Source: Arthrobacter sp. Alg241-R88
GTDB lineage: Bacteria; Actinomycetota; Actinomycetes; Actinomycetales; Micrococcaceae
Length of the DNA: 64,000 nucleotides
Direction: 5' to 3'
Assembly: GCF_900537115.1 (NCBI RefSeq)
Contig: NZ_UNRG01000004.1
Span: forward strand, 278,384 to 342,383
The position numbers and the translations under genes are program-made. Below the pieces are notes generated by a model, which had not been told where the DNA came from, did not search any database, and saw nothing but the letters and a program-made list of their open reading frames with translations. Shown here piece after piece: positions 8,334 through 16,788 of this stretch; within the stretch, counting starts at the first letter, position 1, and the number at the start of each line of letters is the position of its first letter.

Positions 8334-9845
8334 ATGACTCTCAACAAGTTCAACCTGCCTGACGTCGGCGAGGGCCTCACCGAGGCGGAAATCGTCTCCT
8401 GGAAGGTCAAGCCCGGCGACGCCGTCGCCATCAACGACGTTCTGTGTGAGATCGAGACGGCCAAGTCGATTGTGGAGCTGCCCTCGCCGTTCGCCGGCAC
8501 CGTCAGCGAACTGCTGGTCCCCGAAGGGGTCACCATCGACGTCGGCACGGCCATCATCAGCGTCAGCAGCGAGGTGGCCGGTGATCCCACGCCGGCTGAC
8601 GTCCGGGCTCCCGAGACGCCCGTGCAGCCGCTCTACGGAACGCTTCCGGCGTCCGACGGCGGCACCTCTGAAAGTGCCTTGGCAGGCGGTCCGCTGGTGG
8701 GTTCCGGCCCCAAGGCTGACGCTGTCAAGCGCCGTCCCCGGAGTTCGGCCAGCTCAACCACCGGTGGCGCAGCAGGCGCCATCACGGTTAACGCCCCGGA
8801 AGTGGAGCCCGTCCAGCCGCTTACGCCGGCCGCCGTGACCGCCGAACCGCCGGTGGGCACAGCAGGTGCTGTGAAGGAGGCTCCGGGCCAAAGCGCCGGA
8901 GACGTCGTCGACAACCGTCCTACCTTTGGCGGCACCATCACGGGCCTGGTGAACAAGGTCCTGGCCAAGCCCCCGGTCCGGAAGATTGCCCGTGACCTTG
9001 GCATCGACCTGGCAGACGTGGTGGCCACCGGTTCGCGCGGCGAGGTGACACGCGAGGACCTTGTCAGCTACCAGGCCCAGCGGGACGCCGAGCTGGACAA
9101 GGCTGACGGCTTCTGGGGCAAAGCCGGAAAGCCGCAGGACCAGCGGGTGGAGCGGATCCCCGTCAAGGGCGTCCGCAAGGCCACGGCGAAGGCGATGGTG
9201 GACTCGGCGTTCTCGGCACCACACGTCAGCATTTTTGTGGACGTGGATGCCAGCCGCACCATGGAGTTCGTCAAGAGGCTCAAGGCCTCGCGTGACTTTG
9301 AGGGCATCCGGGTATCGCCGCTGCTCATCCTCGCCAAGGCCGTGATCTGGGCGGCTGCTCGGAACCCCAGCGTCAACGCCACCTGGGTGGACAACGGCGA
9401 AGGCAGCGCCGAGATCCAGGTTAAGCACTACATGAACCTGGGAATCGCAGCGGCAACCCCGCGCGGCTTGATGGTGCCGAACATCAAAAACGCGCAGGAC
9501 CTATCCTTGAAGGAACTGGCGCTGGCCCTGAACAACCTGGCCACCACCGCCAGGGCCGGCAAGACCCAGCCCGCGGAAATGCAGGGCGGGACGCTGACCA
9601 TTACGAACATTGGGGCTTTGGGCATCGACACGGGCACGCCGATCATCAACCCCGGCGAGGTGGCGATCGTTGCGTTCGGAACCATCAAGCAGAAGCCCTG
9701 GGTCCTGGACGGCGAAGTGATTCCCCGCTGGATCACCACCCTTGGCGGGTCGTTCGATCACCGGGTGGTGGACGGCGACCTGTCCGCCCGGTTCATGGCC
9801 GACGTCGCCGCCATCCTGGAGGAGCCAGCGCTGCTGCTGGACTAG
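8334..9845 (+). CDS. bkdC: Lipoamide acyltransferase E2 of the 2-oxoacid dehydrogenase complex
   Basis: 503-residue core subunit. Domain order: one lipoyl domain (residues about 1-80, lipoyl Lys in IETAKSIVE), a long Ala/Pro/Thr-rich linker, a peripheral-subunit-binding domain ([16 protein letters not shown], about 205-240), and the catalytic acyltransferase domain ending with the active-site [13 protein letters not shown] (His-x3-Asp-Gly). ATG 8334 is used since the family starts immediately with the lipoyl domain; upstream in-frame sequence does not look like protein. It is 67 nt behind E1 beta in the same operon. No E3 (lipoamide dehydrogenase) gene is here, so it must be shared from elsewhere. 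Confidence 0.9.
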   Translation: MTLNKFNLPDVGEGLTEAEIVSWKVKPGDAVAINDVLCEIETAKSIVELPSPFAGTVSELLVPEGVTIDVGTAIISVSSEVAGDPTPADVRAPETPVQPLYGTLPASDGGTSESALAGGPLVGSGPKADAVKRRPRSSASSTTGGAAGAITVNAPEVEPVQPLTPAAVTAEPPVGTAGAVKEAPGQSAGDVVDNRPTFGGTITGLVNKVLAKPPVRKIARDLGIDLADVVATGSRGEVTREDLVSYQAQRDAELDKADGFWGKAGKPQDQRVERIPVKGVRKATAKAMVDSAFSAPHVSIFVDVDASRTMEFVKRLKASRDFEGIRVSPLLILAKAVIWAAARNPSVNATWVDNGEGSAEIQVKHYMNLGIAAATPRGLMVPNIKNAQDLSLKELALALNNLATTARAGKTQPAEMQGGTLTITNIGALGIDTGTPIINPGEVAIVAFGTIKQKPWVLDGEVIPRWITTLGGSFDHRVVDGDLSARFMADVAAILEEPALLLD

Positions 9846-9857
9846 GAACTGACAGCA

Positions 9858-10475
9858 GTGGTCATTAACGCCGGTCGTATCCGTGCCAAAAACCGGGCAG
9901 CCAGATGGATCACGGAGCTGTTGCAGCCGCCAGCGGTGGTGAGTGTGCAGTTGTTGATCAGCCCCCTGACGCAGGCCGGCTTCCCCGGAACGATGGCCTA
10001 CGGCGCCCTGGCGGCGCTGTTCGTCTGCGTGATCCCGCTGGTCCTGCTGCTGGTCCTGGTGAGGCTGGGCAAGGTCACCGACCACCACGTGAGCGACCGC
10101 CAACAGCGGGCGCCCGTACTGCTGATGGCGCTGGCGTCGATTGTTGCCGGGCTTCTGGTGCTGTACGCGGCAGGAGCTCCTGAGAGCGTCGTGGCCATGG
10201 TCCTGGCCGTGGTGGCCGGGGTGGTTGTGCTGGCGGGCGTGAGCCCATTCTGGAAGATCAGCGGGCATGCTGCCGCAATTTCGTCTTCTGCAGTGATTGC
10301 CGTGCTGATGCTCGGAGCCCCGTGGCTTCCGCTGCTGCTGCTGATCCCCGCTGTGGGCTGGTCGAGGGTGGTGCTGCGCGCCCACACGCTGGCGCAGGTG
10401 GTTGCCGGTTCATTCTTCGGCGGGGCGGTGATGGCCGGAATCTGGTGGGCACTGCAAGGCTGGATGGTGCCGTAG
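9858..10475 (+). CDS. PAP2-like phosphatase-superfamily membrane protein, possibly inactive
   Basis: 205 residues, six hydrophobic segments. The PAP2 motif 2 appears as SGHAAAISS and motif 3 as SRVVLRAHTLAQ. In catalytic members motif 3 is S-R-x5-H-x3-D; here the final Asp position is Gln, and motif 1 is only weakly matched (DRQQRAP). So activity is doubtful. It starts with GTG 9858, 12 nt after the E2 stop, and may be read through from the bkd operon, though no functional link is evident. It converges with the next gene with 8 nt between stops. Confidence 0.72.
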   Translation: MVINAGRIRAKNRAARWITELLQPPAVVSVQLLISPLTQAGFPGTMAYGALAALFVCVIPLVLLLVLVRLGKVTDHHVSDRQQRAPVLLMALASIVAGLLVLYAAGAPESVVAMVLAVVAGVVVLAGVSPFWKISGHAAAISSSAVIAVLMLGAPWLPLLLLIPAVGWSRVVLRAHTLAQVVAGSFFGGAVMAGIWWALQGWMVP

Positions 10476-10483
10476 GGACTGCC

Positions 10484-10819
10484 TCAGTAGATGGCGTAGG
10501 CCGAGAGCATTTCAACCGCGGTGGGGTCCGCCATTGTTCCAAGGGCAACCGCTGCTGTCACCATCAGCGCGCCCATTCCCGCAGCCACGGCCCCGCAGAC
10601 CGTCAGAATCTTCCAGTCCTCGCGCATCACGCTGCCCACTGTGGCGGGAAGCTCCAGCCCCGGGGCGATTAGGTTCGGCGCGCTGTCCACGGTCCCATCG
10701 TCCAGCAGTGCCACCACCCTGCCGTTGCTGCGGTCGACGCGCATGGAGCAGATGTGGTTTCCGTGTCGGGCCAGGAGGATGTCGTGGCCTACGAGCTGGC
10801 GGCGCTGGAGAGTGATCAA
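10484..10819 (-). CDS. Uncharacterised protein with one C-terminal membrane helix
   Basis: 111 residues if read from TTG 10819. The first half is polar and looks like a small beta domain (HGNHICSMRVDRSNGRVVALLDDGTV); the second half holds one transmembrane helix (about residues 72-95) and a short tail. No family recognised. Start choice is weak: an AGGGG stretch precedes TTG. Codon use and GC3 look coding. It converges on the PAP2-like gene. Confidence 0.5.
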   Translation of the reverse strand: MITLQRRQLVGHDILLARHGNHICSMRVDRSNGRVVALLDDGTVDSAPNLIAPGLELPATVGSVMREDWKILTVCGAVAAGMGALMVTAAVALGTMADPTAVEMLSAYAIY

Positions 10820-10925
10820 TGGTGCCCCTTGGATAATCGTGGATGCTGGGTGGCCACTCCATTGGGGGCTTATCCAATTTTATCGTTGCGTTCGAGGCCT
10901 CAGTGGTGTAACTGGCGTGAGAACA

Positions 10926-10965
10926 GACACTCCCCGTAGCGACCTTTGCCACCACGGGGAGTGTC
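10926..10965 (-). terminator. Hairpin after the universal stress protein gene
   Basis: GACACTCCCCGT (10926-10937) and ACGGGGAGTGTC (10954-10965) form a perfect 12-bp stem with a 16-nt loop, 12 nt past the uspA-like stop. No long U-tract follows. Confidence 0.65.
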
Positions 10966-10976
10966 CGGGGTAACGA

Positions 10977-11405
10977 TTAGTCGGCGTCGTACGTGTTGGC
11001 AATGTAAACGTCGCACGGTGCATTGTGGGCAACGCTGTTCGCCACGCTCCCGAGCACGCGCCCAATGCCCTGCATCCTGCGGTTTCCGACCACAATAATG
11101 CGGGCTTCCATCCGCAGCGCCTCCTTGATCAGGGCGTCGGCCGGGCGGCCACGGGCAGCCGAATAGGTCACCTTGATGTCCCGGCCCAGGGATTCCGCCA
11201 CGGTGCGGGCCACGTGCTCAGCGGCGTCGGCGTCGGAGACGATCCACTGGTCGCTGCCGCTGCCGAAGACCTCCGTGCGGTCGCTGTCGAAGGCTGAGAC
11301 GACGTGAAGCGAGGCGCCCAGTGCCACGGCGAGGTCCCGGGCGGACTCCGCCGCCTTTTTGGCTGTACCGCTGCCGTCAACCCCTACAACGATGATTCCG
11401 CTCAT
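10977..11405 (-). CDS. Universal stress protein (UspA family)
   Basis: 142-residue single-domain Usp. It begins IIVVGVDGSGTAKKA (nucleotide-binding strand with V-D-G-S) and ends with the ATP-binding signature IIVVGNRRMQGIGRVLGSVANSVAHNAPCDVYI (G-x2-G-x9-G-S/A type), so it is likely an ATP-binding member. AAAGGAGCAAC precedes ATG 11405, which decides the start over longer readings. Monocistronic, with a hairpin terminator downstream. Confidence 0.88.
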   Translation of the reverse strand: MSGIIVVGVDGSGTAKKAAESARDLAVALGASLHVVSAFDSDRTEVFGSGSDQWIVSDADAAEHVARTVAESLGRDIKVTYSAARGRPADALIKEALRMEARIIVVGNRRMQGIGRVLGSVANSVAHNAPCDVYIANTYDAD

Positions 11406-11454
11406 GTGTTGCTCCTTTGCTTGGTTAATGCGGCGTAAGTCAGTGAGCCCAAGG

Positions 11455-12747
11455 CTACAGTCCGGCGATGGCTTCCCGCAGTACCGGCGCCAGCCGCCGC
11501 ACGCCTTCCGTGATGGCCTCCGGCGGCACCGCACTGAAGGCGAGGCGCAGCTTGTTGGACGGCTCGTCCGACGGCGTGAAGGCGGCGCCGGGGATAAACA
11601 CCACTCCGGCGTCGATCGCCTTGTGCAGCAGCGGGTAGGTATCCACTCCTTCCGGCAGGGTCACCCAGACGAAGAATCCGCCCTCCGGGCTGGTCCAGCT
11701 GGTACCGGCGGGCATGTGCGCCTCCAGGGCAGCGAGCATTGCCCGGCAACGCTCCGCGTACAGGCCACGGTACGTTTCGATCTGGCCCCGCCAGTTGTAG
11801 TCGCGCAGGTAGGCGGACACCAGCATCTGGTTGAGGGCGGGCGGACAAAGGGTTACAGCTTCGGCCGCAAGGTAGTACCGGCGCTGCAGGTGTTCGGGCA
11901 CCAGGGCCCAACCGATGCGGAGTCCGGGAGCGAAGATCTTGGAGAACGAGCCCATATAGATCACGTCCGCAGGGTTGTCGGCGCGAAGGGGCGGCAGCGG
12001 TTCTCCGTCGAAGCGCAGGAGTCCGTAGGGGTTGTCCTCGAGGACCAGAATATTCGCATTGCGGCATATGTCCACGATCTTCTGCCGCCGCTCCCGGGCG
12101 AGGGTAATTCCGGAGGGATTGTTGAAGTTTGGGATGGTGTACAGGAATTTGACGCTCTTTCCGGCGAGCTGGAGAGCTGCGATCTTGGCCTCAAGAAGGT
12201 CCGGAACGAGGCCCTCCCCGTCCATCTCCACCGTTTCCACCTGGACCTGGTACGCCTCAAAGGTATTCAGCGCGCCCACGTAGGTTGGGTCTTCCACCAG
12301 CACCACATCTCCGGGGTTGCAGAAGACCTTGGTGGCAACGTCCTGGGCGGACTGCGAACCTGCTGTGATCACCACGTTCCGGGGGAGTGCGTCGAGGATG
12401 CCCTCAGCGGCCATCACTTCGCAAATCTGGGTTCGCAGCTCTTCGGTGCCCTGGCCGCTGCCGTACTGGAGGGCCGCCAGCCCGTCCTCGGCGATGATGG
12501 TTGCGGCAGTGGCGGCCAGCCGGTCAAGGGGGAGGGACTGCAGGTAGGGACTTCCACCCGCGAGGGAAACCAGCCCGGGGCGCAGGGAGATATCGAAGAC
12601 GTCCCTGACGGCGGACTGGCGGATATTGGCGGCGCGCTCTGAGAAGAGTTCCTCATGGCGGTGGGCGGACGTTGCCGCCCGCTCGATGGCATCAATGGCT
12701 TCGGCAGGCAGCGTCTGTGCTGCGGCGTCGAGTGTCTCGTGGCTCAC
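11455..12747 (-). CDS. PLP-dependent class I/II aminotransferase (2-aminoadipate/aromatic type)
   Basis: 430-residue cytosolic transaminase resembling LysN/aromatic aminotransferases and the catalytic half of MocR proteins, but without an HTH domain. Motifs: YGSGQGTEELR, ITAGSQSAQDVATKVF, EDPTYVGAL, PNFNNPSG, ILVLEDNPYG, the PLP-binding Lys in YMGSFSKIFAPGLRIGW and the Arg in KLRLAFS. GTG 12747 is preferred; TATCCT (12755-12760, minus strand) ends 7 nt before it, so the message is probably leaderless. The strong palindrome just upstream suggests tight control. The amino donor cannot be told from sequence. Confidence 0.85.
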   Translation of the reverse strand: MSHETLDAAAQTLPAEAIDAIERAATSAHRHEELFSERAANIRQSAVRDVFDISLRPGLVSLAGGSPYLQSLPLDRLAATAATIIAEDGLAALQYGSGQGTEELRTQICEVMAAEGILDALPRNVVITAGSQSAQDVATKVFCNPGDVVLVEDPTYVGALNTFEAYQVQVETVEMDGEGLVPDLLEAKIAALQLAGKSVKFLYTIPNFNNPSGITLARERRQKIVDICRNANILVLEDNPYGLLRFDGEPLPPLRADNPADVIYMGSFSKIFAPGLRIGWALVPEHLQRRYYLAAEAVTLCPPALNQMLVSAYLRDYNWRGQIETYRGLYAERCRAMLAALEAHMPAGTSWTSPEGGFFVWVTLPEGVDTYPLLHKAIDAGVVFIPGAAFTPSDEPSNKLRLAFSAVPPEAITEGVRRLAPVLREAIAGL

Positions 12748-12754
12748 ATGAATC

Positions 12755-12791
12755 AGGATACAGCCGAGTGTTGCTGGATAGGCAACACTCG
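12755..12791 (-). promoter_or_regulatory. Promoter with 10-bp operator palindrome for the aminotransferase
   Basis: CGAGTGTTGC (12765-12774) and GCAACACTCG (12782-12791) are perfect arms 7 nt apart, directly upstream of the TATCCT -10 box (12755-12760 on the minus strand). The dyad covers the expected -35 region, the place for a repressor or activator site. Confidence 0.6.
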
Positions 12792-12826
12792 TTGAGTAAA
12801 GATGTACCGGAGCGGCCACCCGCCTG

Positions 12827-13579
12827 TTAGTGCTGCCGCAACGCCTCGGCCAAGGTGCGCCCGTTGATATGGATCTCCGCCCGGATAGCTCCAACTGCCG
12901 AGACCGCCGTCTGTGTCAGCTGGGCTTCCACCCGCGGGAGGTCGCAAACACCTCCCATGCTGAGCGTCCCGGCGAGGTACACCGTGACGGTGGTGCCATC
13001 GAAGCTTCCCGAAAGGAACGTCAGATCCGAGCCCTGGAGCGCGTTGTACACCTCCGGAGACGGCCGTGACGGGGCTGCATCAGCCGGCGTCTCCAGCAGC
13101 GCGCGCACGGCGGCGGGGAGCGGGTCCTCTCCGGCGGAACTGGTATGGGCTACGCCCACCAGGCTGTCATTGCAACCGAACCGCACGCCGTTGCTGCCGC
13201 CGTCGTCCAGGAGCACATAGTAGGCGGTCACCGTCTGCAGGGCGGCCGGACTGCCCGAGGGAACCGGCTCGGATGGAACGGGGTCCTCGGACGGTGATAC
13301 TTCCGGCGTTTGCGAAGCCGCGGGCGTGCCCCGGGGGGTGGTCCTGGCCGGGCCGGGCGGGACCACTCCCGGCGTCACCCCGATTGTGCCTTCAGGAGGC
13401 GGAGACTGCGGCTGGGGAGCCGGCGCAGGGGGAGCGGGTGCAGGGCTGGGGGTGACGCCGGCTCCGAGCAGGGGTTCCGGGGAAGGCGGCGGTGTTTGTT
13501 GAGGGGGCGGACTGACGCAGGCGGCGGCCCACAGCGGAAGCGCCAGTGCGGATGCTGCTACCAGGGCGCGCGCACCCAT
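12827..13579 (-). CDS. GerMN-domain lipoprotein
   Basis: 250 residues. MGARALVAASALALPL then AAAC forms a lipoprotein signal with the lipid-attachment Cys at about residue 21. A Pro/Ser/Thr-rich linker of about 90 residues follows, then a C-terminal globular domain (V-T-A-Y-Y-V-L...; PLPAAVRALLE; SGSFDGTTVTVYLAG; INGRTL) matching the GerMN/sporulation domain also found in non-sporulating actinobacteria. I use ATG 13579 rather than 13612 because it gives a standard-length signal peptide. Role: cell-surface, otherwise unknown. Confidence 0.75.
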   Translation of the reverse strand: MGARALVAASALALPLWAAACVSPPPQQTPPPSPEPLLGAGVTPSPAPAPPAPAPQPQSPPPEGTIGVTPGVVPPGPARTTPRGTPAASQTPEVSPSEDPVPSEPVPSGSPAALQTVTAYYVLLDDGGSNGVRFGCNDSLVGVAHTSSAGEDPLPAAVRALLETPADAAPSRPSPEVYNALQGSDLTFLSGSFDGTTVTVYLAGTLSMGGVCDLPRVEAQLTQTAVSAVGAIRAEIHINGRTLAEALRQH

Positions 13580-13753
13580 TATCCGCTTTCCAGCAATCGG
13601 CCCTCTTGCCATCCCTGCACCGCAATCCCGTCCCGGTACGTCCGTGGATTAACGTTACGGCTGGCCCGTCTGCCAAAGAATGTCCACGAGGTACCGGTTG
13701 GGATAAGAGTTGATCACGGCACGGGAGGCCGGAGGGGGCTGGGCAGGCTCCGT

Positions 13754-14998
13754 TCAGGATCCCGGGCGCCCCGGCCATTCCCTGCCCGCCCAGGGGTCGT
13801 AGTCGGCGATGAGTTCCTCCTGCGGCGGCCGCTCCGGCTCGGGAACGTGCTGCAGGTTCACCCTTACCCGGTACCAGAGCGAACTCGATCCGCGCATTCC
13901 GTCCACCAGCACATCTGCAGGGTGCAGGGCCGGGACGAGGTCCGGATGCCGGGACTTCCATTCGTCGAGCGCCGCGAGGGCCTCAGGCTTGGTTTTGGTG
14001 CGGGCCACTTCGATGAGCGGCATCACCGACTGCCGGCGGCCGGAGCCGTCACCGCTGCGCGGCGCTTTCTCCGCAGGCCCCAACTCCGCTGCGAGGGCCA
14101 GGAGCCTGTCCAGTTTTCCTGCGGCCTTGTCGATCCCTGCATGGGGGTCACCCACGTCCTTGAAGCGGCCGGGCACTGTGAGGACCGTGAACTGGTCGGG
14201 ACGGGCGGAGCGCACCTCATCCCAGGACAGCGGCGTTGAGACCCGGGCGTCGGGGAGGGGCCGGACGGAATATGCAGATGCCACCGTGCGGTCCTTGGCG
14301 TTCTGGTTGAAGTCCACGAACACGCTCTCGCCGCGCTCCTCCTTCCACCACCGGGCGGTGGCGAGCCCGGGGGCCCGGTTTTCGACTTCGCGCGCAAGGG
14401 TCTCCGCGGCGAGCCGCACGTCACGGTAGGACCATTCCGGCGCGATGCGCACCAGGATGTGAAGTCCGCGGGAGCCGCTTGTCTTCGGCCAGCCCACCAG
14501 TCCCATGTCCCCGAGTACCTCCCGTGCCACATAGGCGACATCCACGATTTGTGGCCAGTCCACGCCCGGCATGGGATCGAGGTCAACCCGAAGCTCATCG
14601 GGATGCTCGAGGTCCTCCGCCCTTACGGGATGCGGGTTGAGGTCCAGGCAGCCAAGATTCACCACCCACGCCAGTCCTGCGGCATCCCGGATTACAGCCT
14701 CCTCGGCCGACGTGCCGGACGCGTAGTGCAGGGTGGCCGTGTCGATGAAGTCAGGGCGGTTCTCGGGCACGCGCTTCTGGAAGAACGGCTCAGCGTCAAT
14801 GCCCTTCGGGAAACGCTTGAGCACCATGGGCCGCCCGCCGGCGCCGCGGAGCGCGCCATTCGCCACCGCAAGGTAGTACCCCACCAGGTCCAGCTTCGTG
14901 ACCCCGGGCCCGGGGAACACCATTTTGTCCGGGCTTGAGATGCGGACCTCAGCGCCGTCGATGTCGAGGATCTCGGCCGGGGTCTTCGAGGGCGTCAT
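13754..14998 (-). CDS. LigD-type NHEJ polymerase domain protein (archaeo-eukaryotic primase fold)
   Basis: 414 residues, corresponding to the polymerase domain of LigD without ligase or phosphoesterase domains. Seen: VLKRFPKGIDAEPFFQKRVP, the metal-binding D-x-D in LRVDLDPMPGVDW (about residue 135), SGSRGLHILVRI with the conserved His, VFVDFNQNAKDRTVASAYSVRP and a third acidic segment. Such proteins fill gaps and add ribonucleotides at double-strand breaks with Ku. An extra about 110 residues at the C-terminus, ending RNxxPRREG-free and Trp/Pro-rich (DYDPWAGREWPG), is not part of the polymerase fold. No Ku or ligase gene is nearby. Confidence 0.87.
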   Translation of the reverse strand: MTPSKTPAEILDIDGAEVRISSPDKMVFPGPGVTKLDLVGYYLAVANGALRGAGGRPMVLKRFPKGIDAEPFFQKRVPENRPDFIDTATLHYASGTSAEEAVIRDAAGLAWVVNLGCLDLNPHPVRAEDLEHPDELRVDLDPMPGVDWPQIVDVAYVAREVLGDMGLVGWPKTSGSRGLHILVRIAPEWSYRDVRLAAETLAREVENRAPGLATARWWKEERGESVFVDFNQNAKDRTVASAYSVRPLPDARVSTPLSWDEVRSARPDQFTVLTVPGRFKDVGDPHAGIDKAAGKLDRLLALAAELGPAEKAPRSGDGSGRRQSVMPLIEVARTKTKPEALAALDEWKSRHPDLVPALHPADVLVDGMRGSSSLWYRVRVNLQHVPEPERPPQEELIADYDPWAGREWPGRPGS

Positions 14999-15101
14999 TC
15001 CGTCACGCTAGCAACGATTGGATTTCCCAGCCAGAGTTCGGCGGGACGCAGTGTGCCGGACGCACCGGCGGGGTGAACGCAGCGGCGCAGCTTAAACAGC
15101 T

Positions 15102-15128
15102 GTGCCCGGCGCATTATGCACCGGGCAC
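15102..15128 (-). terminator. Hairpin downstream of the FMN reductase gene
   Basis: GTGCCCGG (15102-15109) pairs perfectly with CCGGGCAC (15121-15128), with an extra GCA/TGC pairing inside. It lies 14 nt past the reductase stop on the minus strand. Confidence 0.55.
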
Positions 15129-15141
15129 CGCGGAAGGCTGG

Positions 15142-15699
15142 TTATGCTGCAGGCTGGGAAGCTGCGAGGGCATCAAAAACGCCCTTAATCTGCTCCACAA
15201 CCTCTGCATCGTCCTTCGGGTGGACTTCGGCGAAGCGCACCATTGAACCCGGCACTGCGAGCTTAACGTCCTCGAGGATCTGGGCGCCGGCGATTCCTGC
15301 TGCCTTGCGGGCCTCGTCCTGGGCCCAGACGCCACCGTACTGGCCGAAGGCAGTGCCGACGACGGCGGTGGGCTTACCGGCGAGGGCTCCGGCACCGAAG
15401 GGGCGGGACAGCCAGTCGATGGCGTTCTTCAGTGCTGCGGGTACAGTGCCGTTGTGCTCCGGGGTGACCAGGAGGAGCGTGTCGGCGTCGTTGGCTGCGG
15501 CGCGCAGGGCGGCAGCAGCGGCAGGAACCTGGCCTTCGACGTCAATGTCTTCGTTGTAGAAGGGGATGTTGCCAAGGTTTTCGTGGATGACGACGTCCAC
15601 CTGCTCCGGCGCGTTCAGCTGGATTGCTTCAGCCAACTTCTGGTTGGTGGATTCGGCGCGGAGGCTGCCGACGAGGGTGAGTACGGTGCTCTTGGTCAT
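15142..15699 (-). CDS. NAD(P)H-dependent FMN reductase
   Basis: 185-residue flavodoxin-fold enzyme. N-terminal LVGSLRAESTNQKLA (phosphate-binding loop for FMN), the central TPEHNGTVPAALKNAIDWLSRP signature of the NADPH-dependent FMN reductase family (T-P-E-Y/H-N-x-x-x-P), and KPTAVVGTAFGQYGG. It reduces flavin or quinone-like substrates. CAGGAG precedes ATG 15699. The divergent TetR gene is 127 nt away and probably controls it. Confidence 0.88.
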   Translation of the reverse strand: MTKSTVLTLVGSLRAESTNQKLAEAIQLNAPEQVDVVIHENLGNIPFYNEDIDVEGQVPAAAAALRAAANDADTLLLVTPEHNGTVPAALKNAIDWLSRPFGAGALAGKPTAVVGTAFGQYGGVWAQDEARKAAGIAGAQILEDVKLAVPGSMVRFAEVHPKDDAEVVEQIKGVFDALAASQPAA

Positions 15700-15781
15700 G
15701 GGAACTCCTGGGGTAGGGGCGGCGGGAGGGGGCCGCCGGCCGGGTAATAGCTGAGGCTCTTACTGCCTTCACCCATCTAAA

Positions 15782-15819
15782 CGGACTGCGGTCCGGTTCT
15801 TATTCCCGAGGTCTAGAAT
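15782..15819 (+). promoter_or_regulatory. TetR promoter with operator dyad, between reductase and regulator
   Basis: CGGACTG|CGGTCCG (15782-15795) is a dyad with one mismatched pair. TAGAAT (15814-15819) ends 7 nt before the GTG start 15827, so the regulator message is likely leaderless and the dyad sits at its -35. A TetR autorepression site also serving the divergent reductase is the simplest reading. Confidence 0.5.
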
Positions 15820-15826
15820 ATGGAAT

Positions 15827-16435
15827 GTGAGCTTCATCCCATTGCGTCCGCGACTATCGCCGGGCGAGGCGGTGGAACGCAGCGATGCCGCGCGGAATCG
15901 GGAGCGCCTGCTCGACGCTGCCCGGGACCTCATCGGCGAGTGCGGGGCAGAAGCACTGACCATGGACCGGCTCGCCGAGCACGCAGGGGTGGGCAAAGGC
16001 ACCGTATTCCGCCGCTTTGGCAGCCGTGCCGGGCTCATGCTCACCCTCCTGAGCGAGTCCGAGGCCGCCTTCCAGGCCCGCTTTATGTTCGGACCTCCAC
16101 CCCTGGGCCCCGGCGCGCCCGGACTGGAACGCCTGATTGCTTTCGGCGTGGAGCGGATTGCCTACGTGATGGAGTTTGGTGACCTGGCGCTCGCGGCGGA
16201 GAACTCCTCCCGGGGCCGCTTTGAAGTTCCCGCTGCTGCCCTGTGGTACCGCCATATCGAGGTGCTGCTCAGGGAGGAGGGGTTCGCGGCCGACCCTTGG
16301 CTGATGGCACGCTCGCTGGGCGCCACCCTGGCACCGGACCGGCTCCTAAATCTGGTTCGCGTGCATGGAGTGAGCAGTGACCGGCTCAATAACTCGTGGC
16401 GGGAGCTTGTCACACGGGTTGTCACCGCTTCCTAG
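15827..16435 (+). CDS. TetR/AcrR-family transcriptional regulator
   Basis: 202 residues. The N-terminal HTH reads RERLLDAARDLIGECGAEALTMDRLAEHAGVGKGTVFRRF (recognition helix VGKGTVFRRFGSRAGL). The C-terminal ligand domain is unassigned. GTG 15827 is used with a TAGAAT -10 box 7 nt ahead. Divergent from the FMN reductase, it probably represses that gene and itself in response to a redox-active compound; the ligand is inferred only. Confidence 0.85.
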   Translation: MSFIPLRPRLSPGEAVERSDAARNRERLLDAARDLIGECGAEALTMDRLAEHAGVGKGTVFRRFGSRAGLMLTLLSESEAAFQARFMFGPPPLGPGAPGLERLIAFGVERIAYVMEFGDLALAAENSSRGRFEVPAAALWYRHIEVLLREEGFAADPWLMARSLGATLAPDRLLNLVRVHGVSSDRLNNSWRELVTRVVTAS

Positions 16436-16590
16436 ACTTAGCCCCTCATTGTTCCTGCGCCGTGTCACACCAAATTTACAGAATTATTCATAACGATCTG
16501 ATACGGGCAGGTGGGTTTGCCCACAACCAGCCCTTTTTGGGGAGCGGCTTGTGATAGTTTCCTCTGGAATGTGACCCGCGACATAGTCCA

Positions 16591-16690
16591 CCAGGGCTAG
16601 GCCTGCAAAGGCTGCGGGAGCCCAGCTACCGCTGGCAGAGGACCCGATGAGGCGGCACAACCCCCGCTGATCCGGGGATAACGGAAGGAT
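16591..16690 (+). promoter_or_regulatory. Structured leader region upstream of the peptide ABC operon
   Basis: The 353-nt gap before the permease holds several predicted helices in a row: GGGCT (16594-16598) with AGCCC (16619-16623), enclosing GCCT-gcaa-AGGC (16601-16612, a GNRA tetraloop), then CCAGC-tacc-GCTGG (16622-16635), then CCCC (16661-16664) with GGGG (16674-16677), directly before the GGAAGG ribosome site (16683-16688) of the micro-ORF. I could not match this to a riboswitch class I know. The upstream part (16436-16590) is AT-richer and probably holds the promoter. Confidence 0.4.
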
Positions 16691-16697
16691 CCAGCAC

Positions 16698-16784
16698 GTG
16701 ATTGTTGATTTGCCCAACAGCCTGGCCCGCCTGCTGACACCGCGGGTTTTTACCGTCCAGCTGCCGGCGGCGAAGCTGAACTAG
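16698..16784 (+). CDS. Short ORF (28 aa) coupled to the peptide transporter permease
   Basis: GTG 16698 is preceded by GGAAGG at 16683-16688. The product would start MIVDLPNSLARLL and end LPAAKLN. The stop TAG (16782-16784) is 4 nt before the permease ATG, which itself lacks a clear ribosome site, so termination-reinitiation could drive permease translation. It may be a leader/uORF or a true small protein. No family is recognised. Confidence 0.4.
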   Translation: MIVDLPNSLARLLTPRVFTVQLPAAKLN

Positions 16785-16788
16785 CGCC

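Noticed and set aside
16640..16690. Resemblance of CTGATCCGGGGATAA to the 3' part of a TPP riboswitch
   Set aside because: The other conserved TPP elements (CUGAGA, GGGGUGCC) are missing, and the downstream genes are a peptide transporter.
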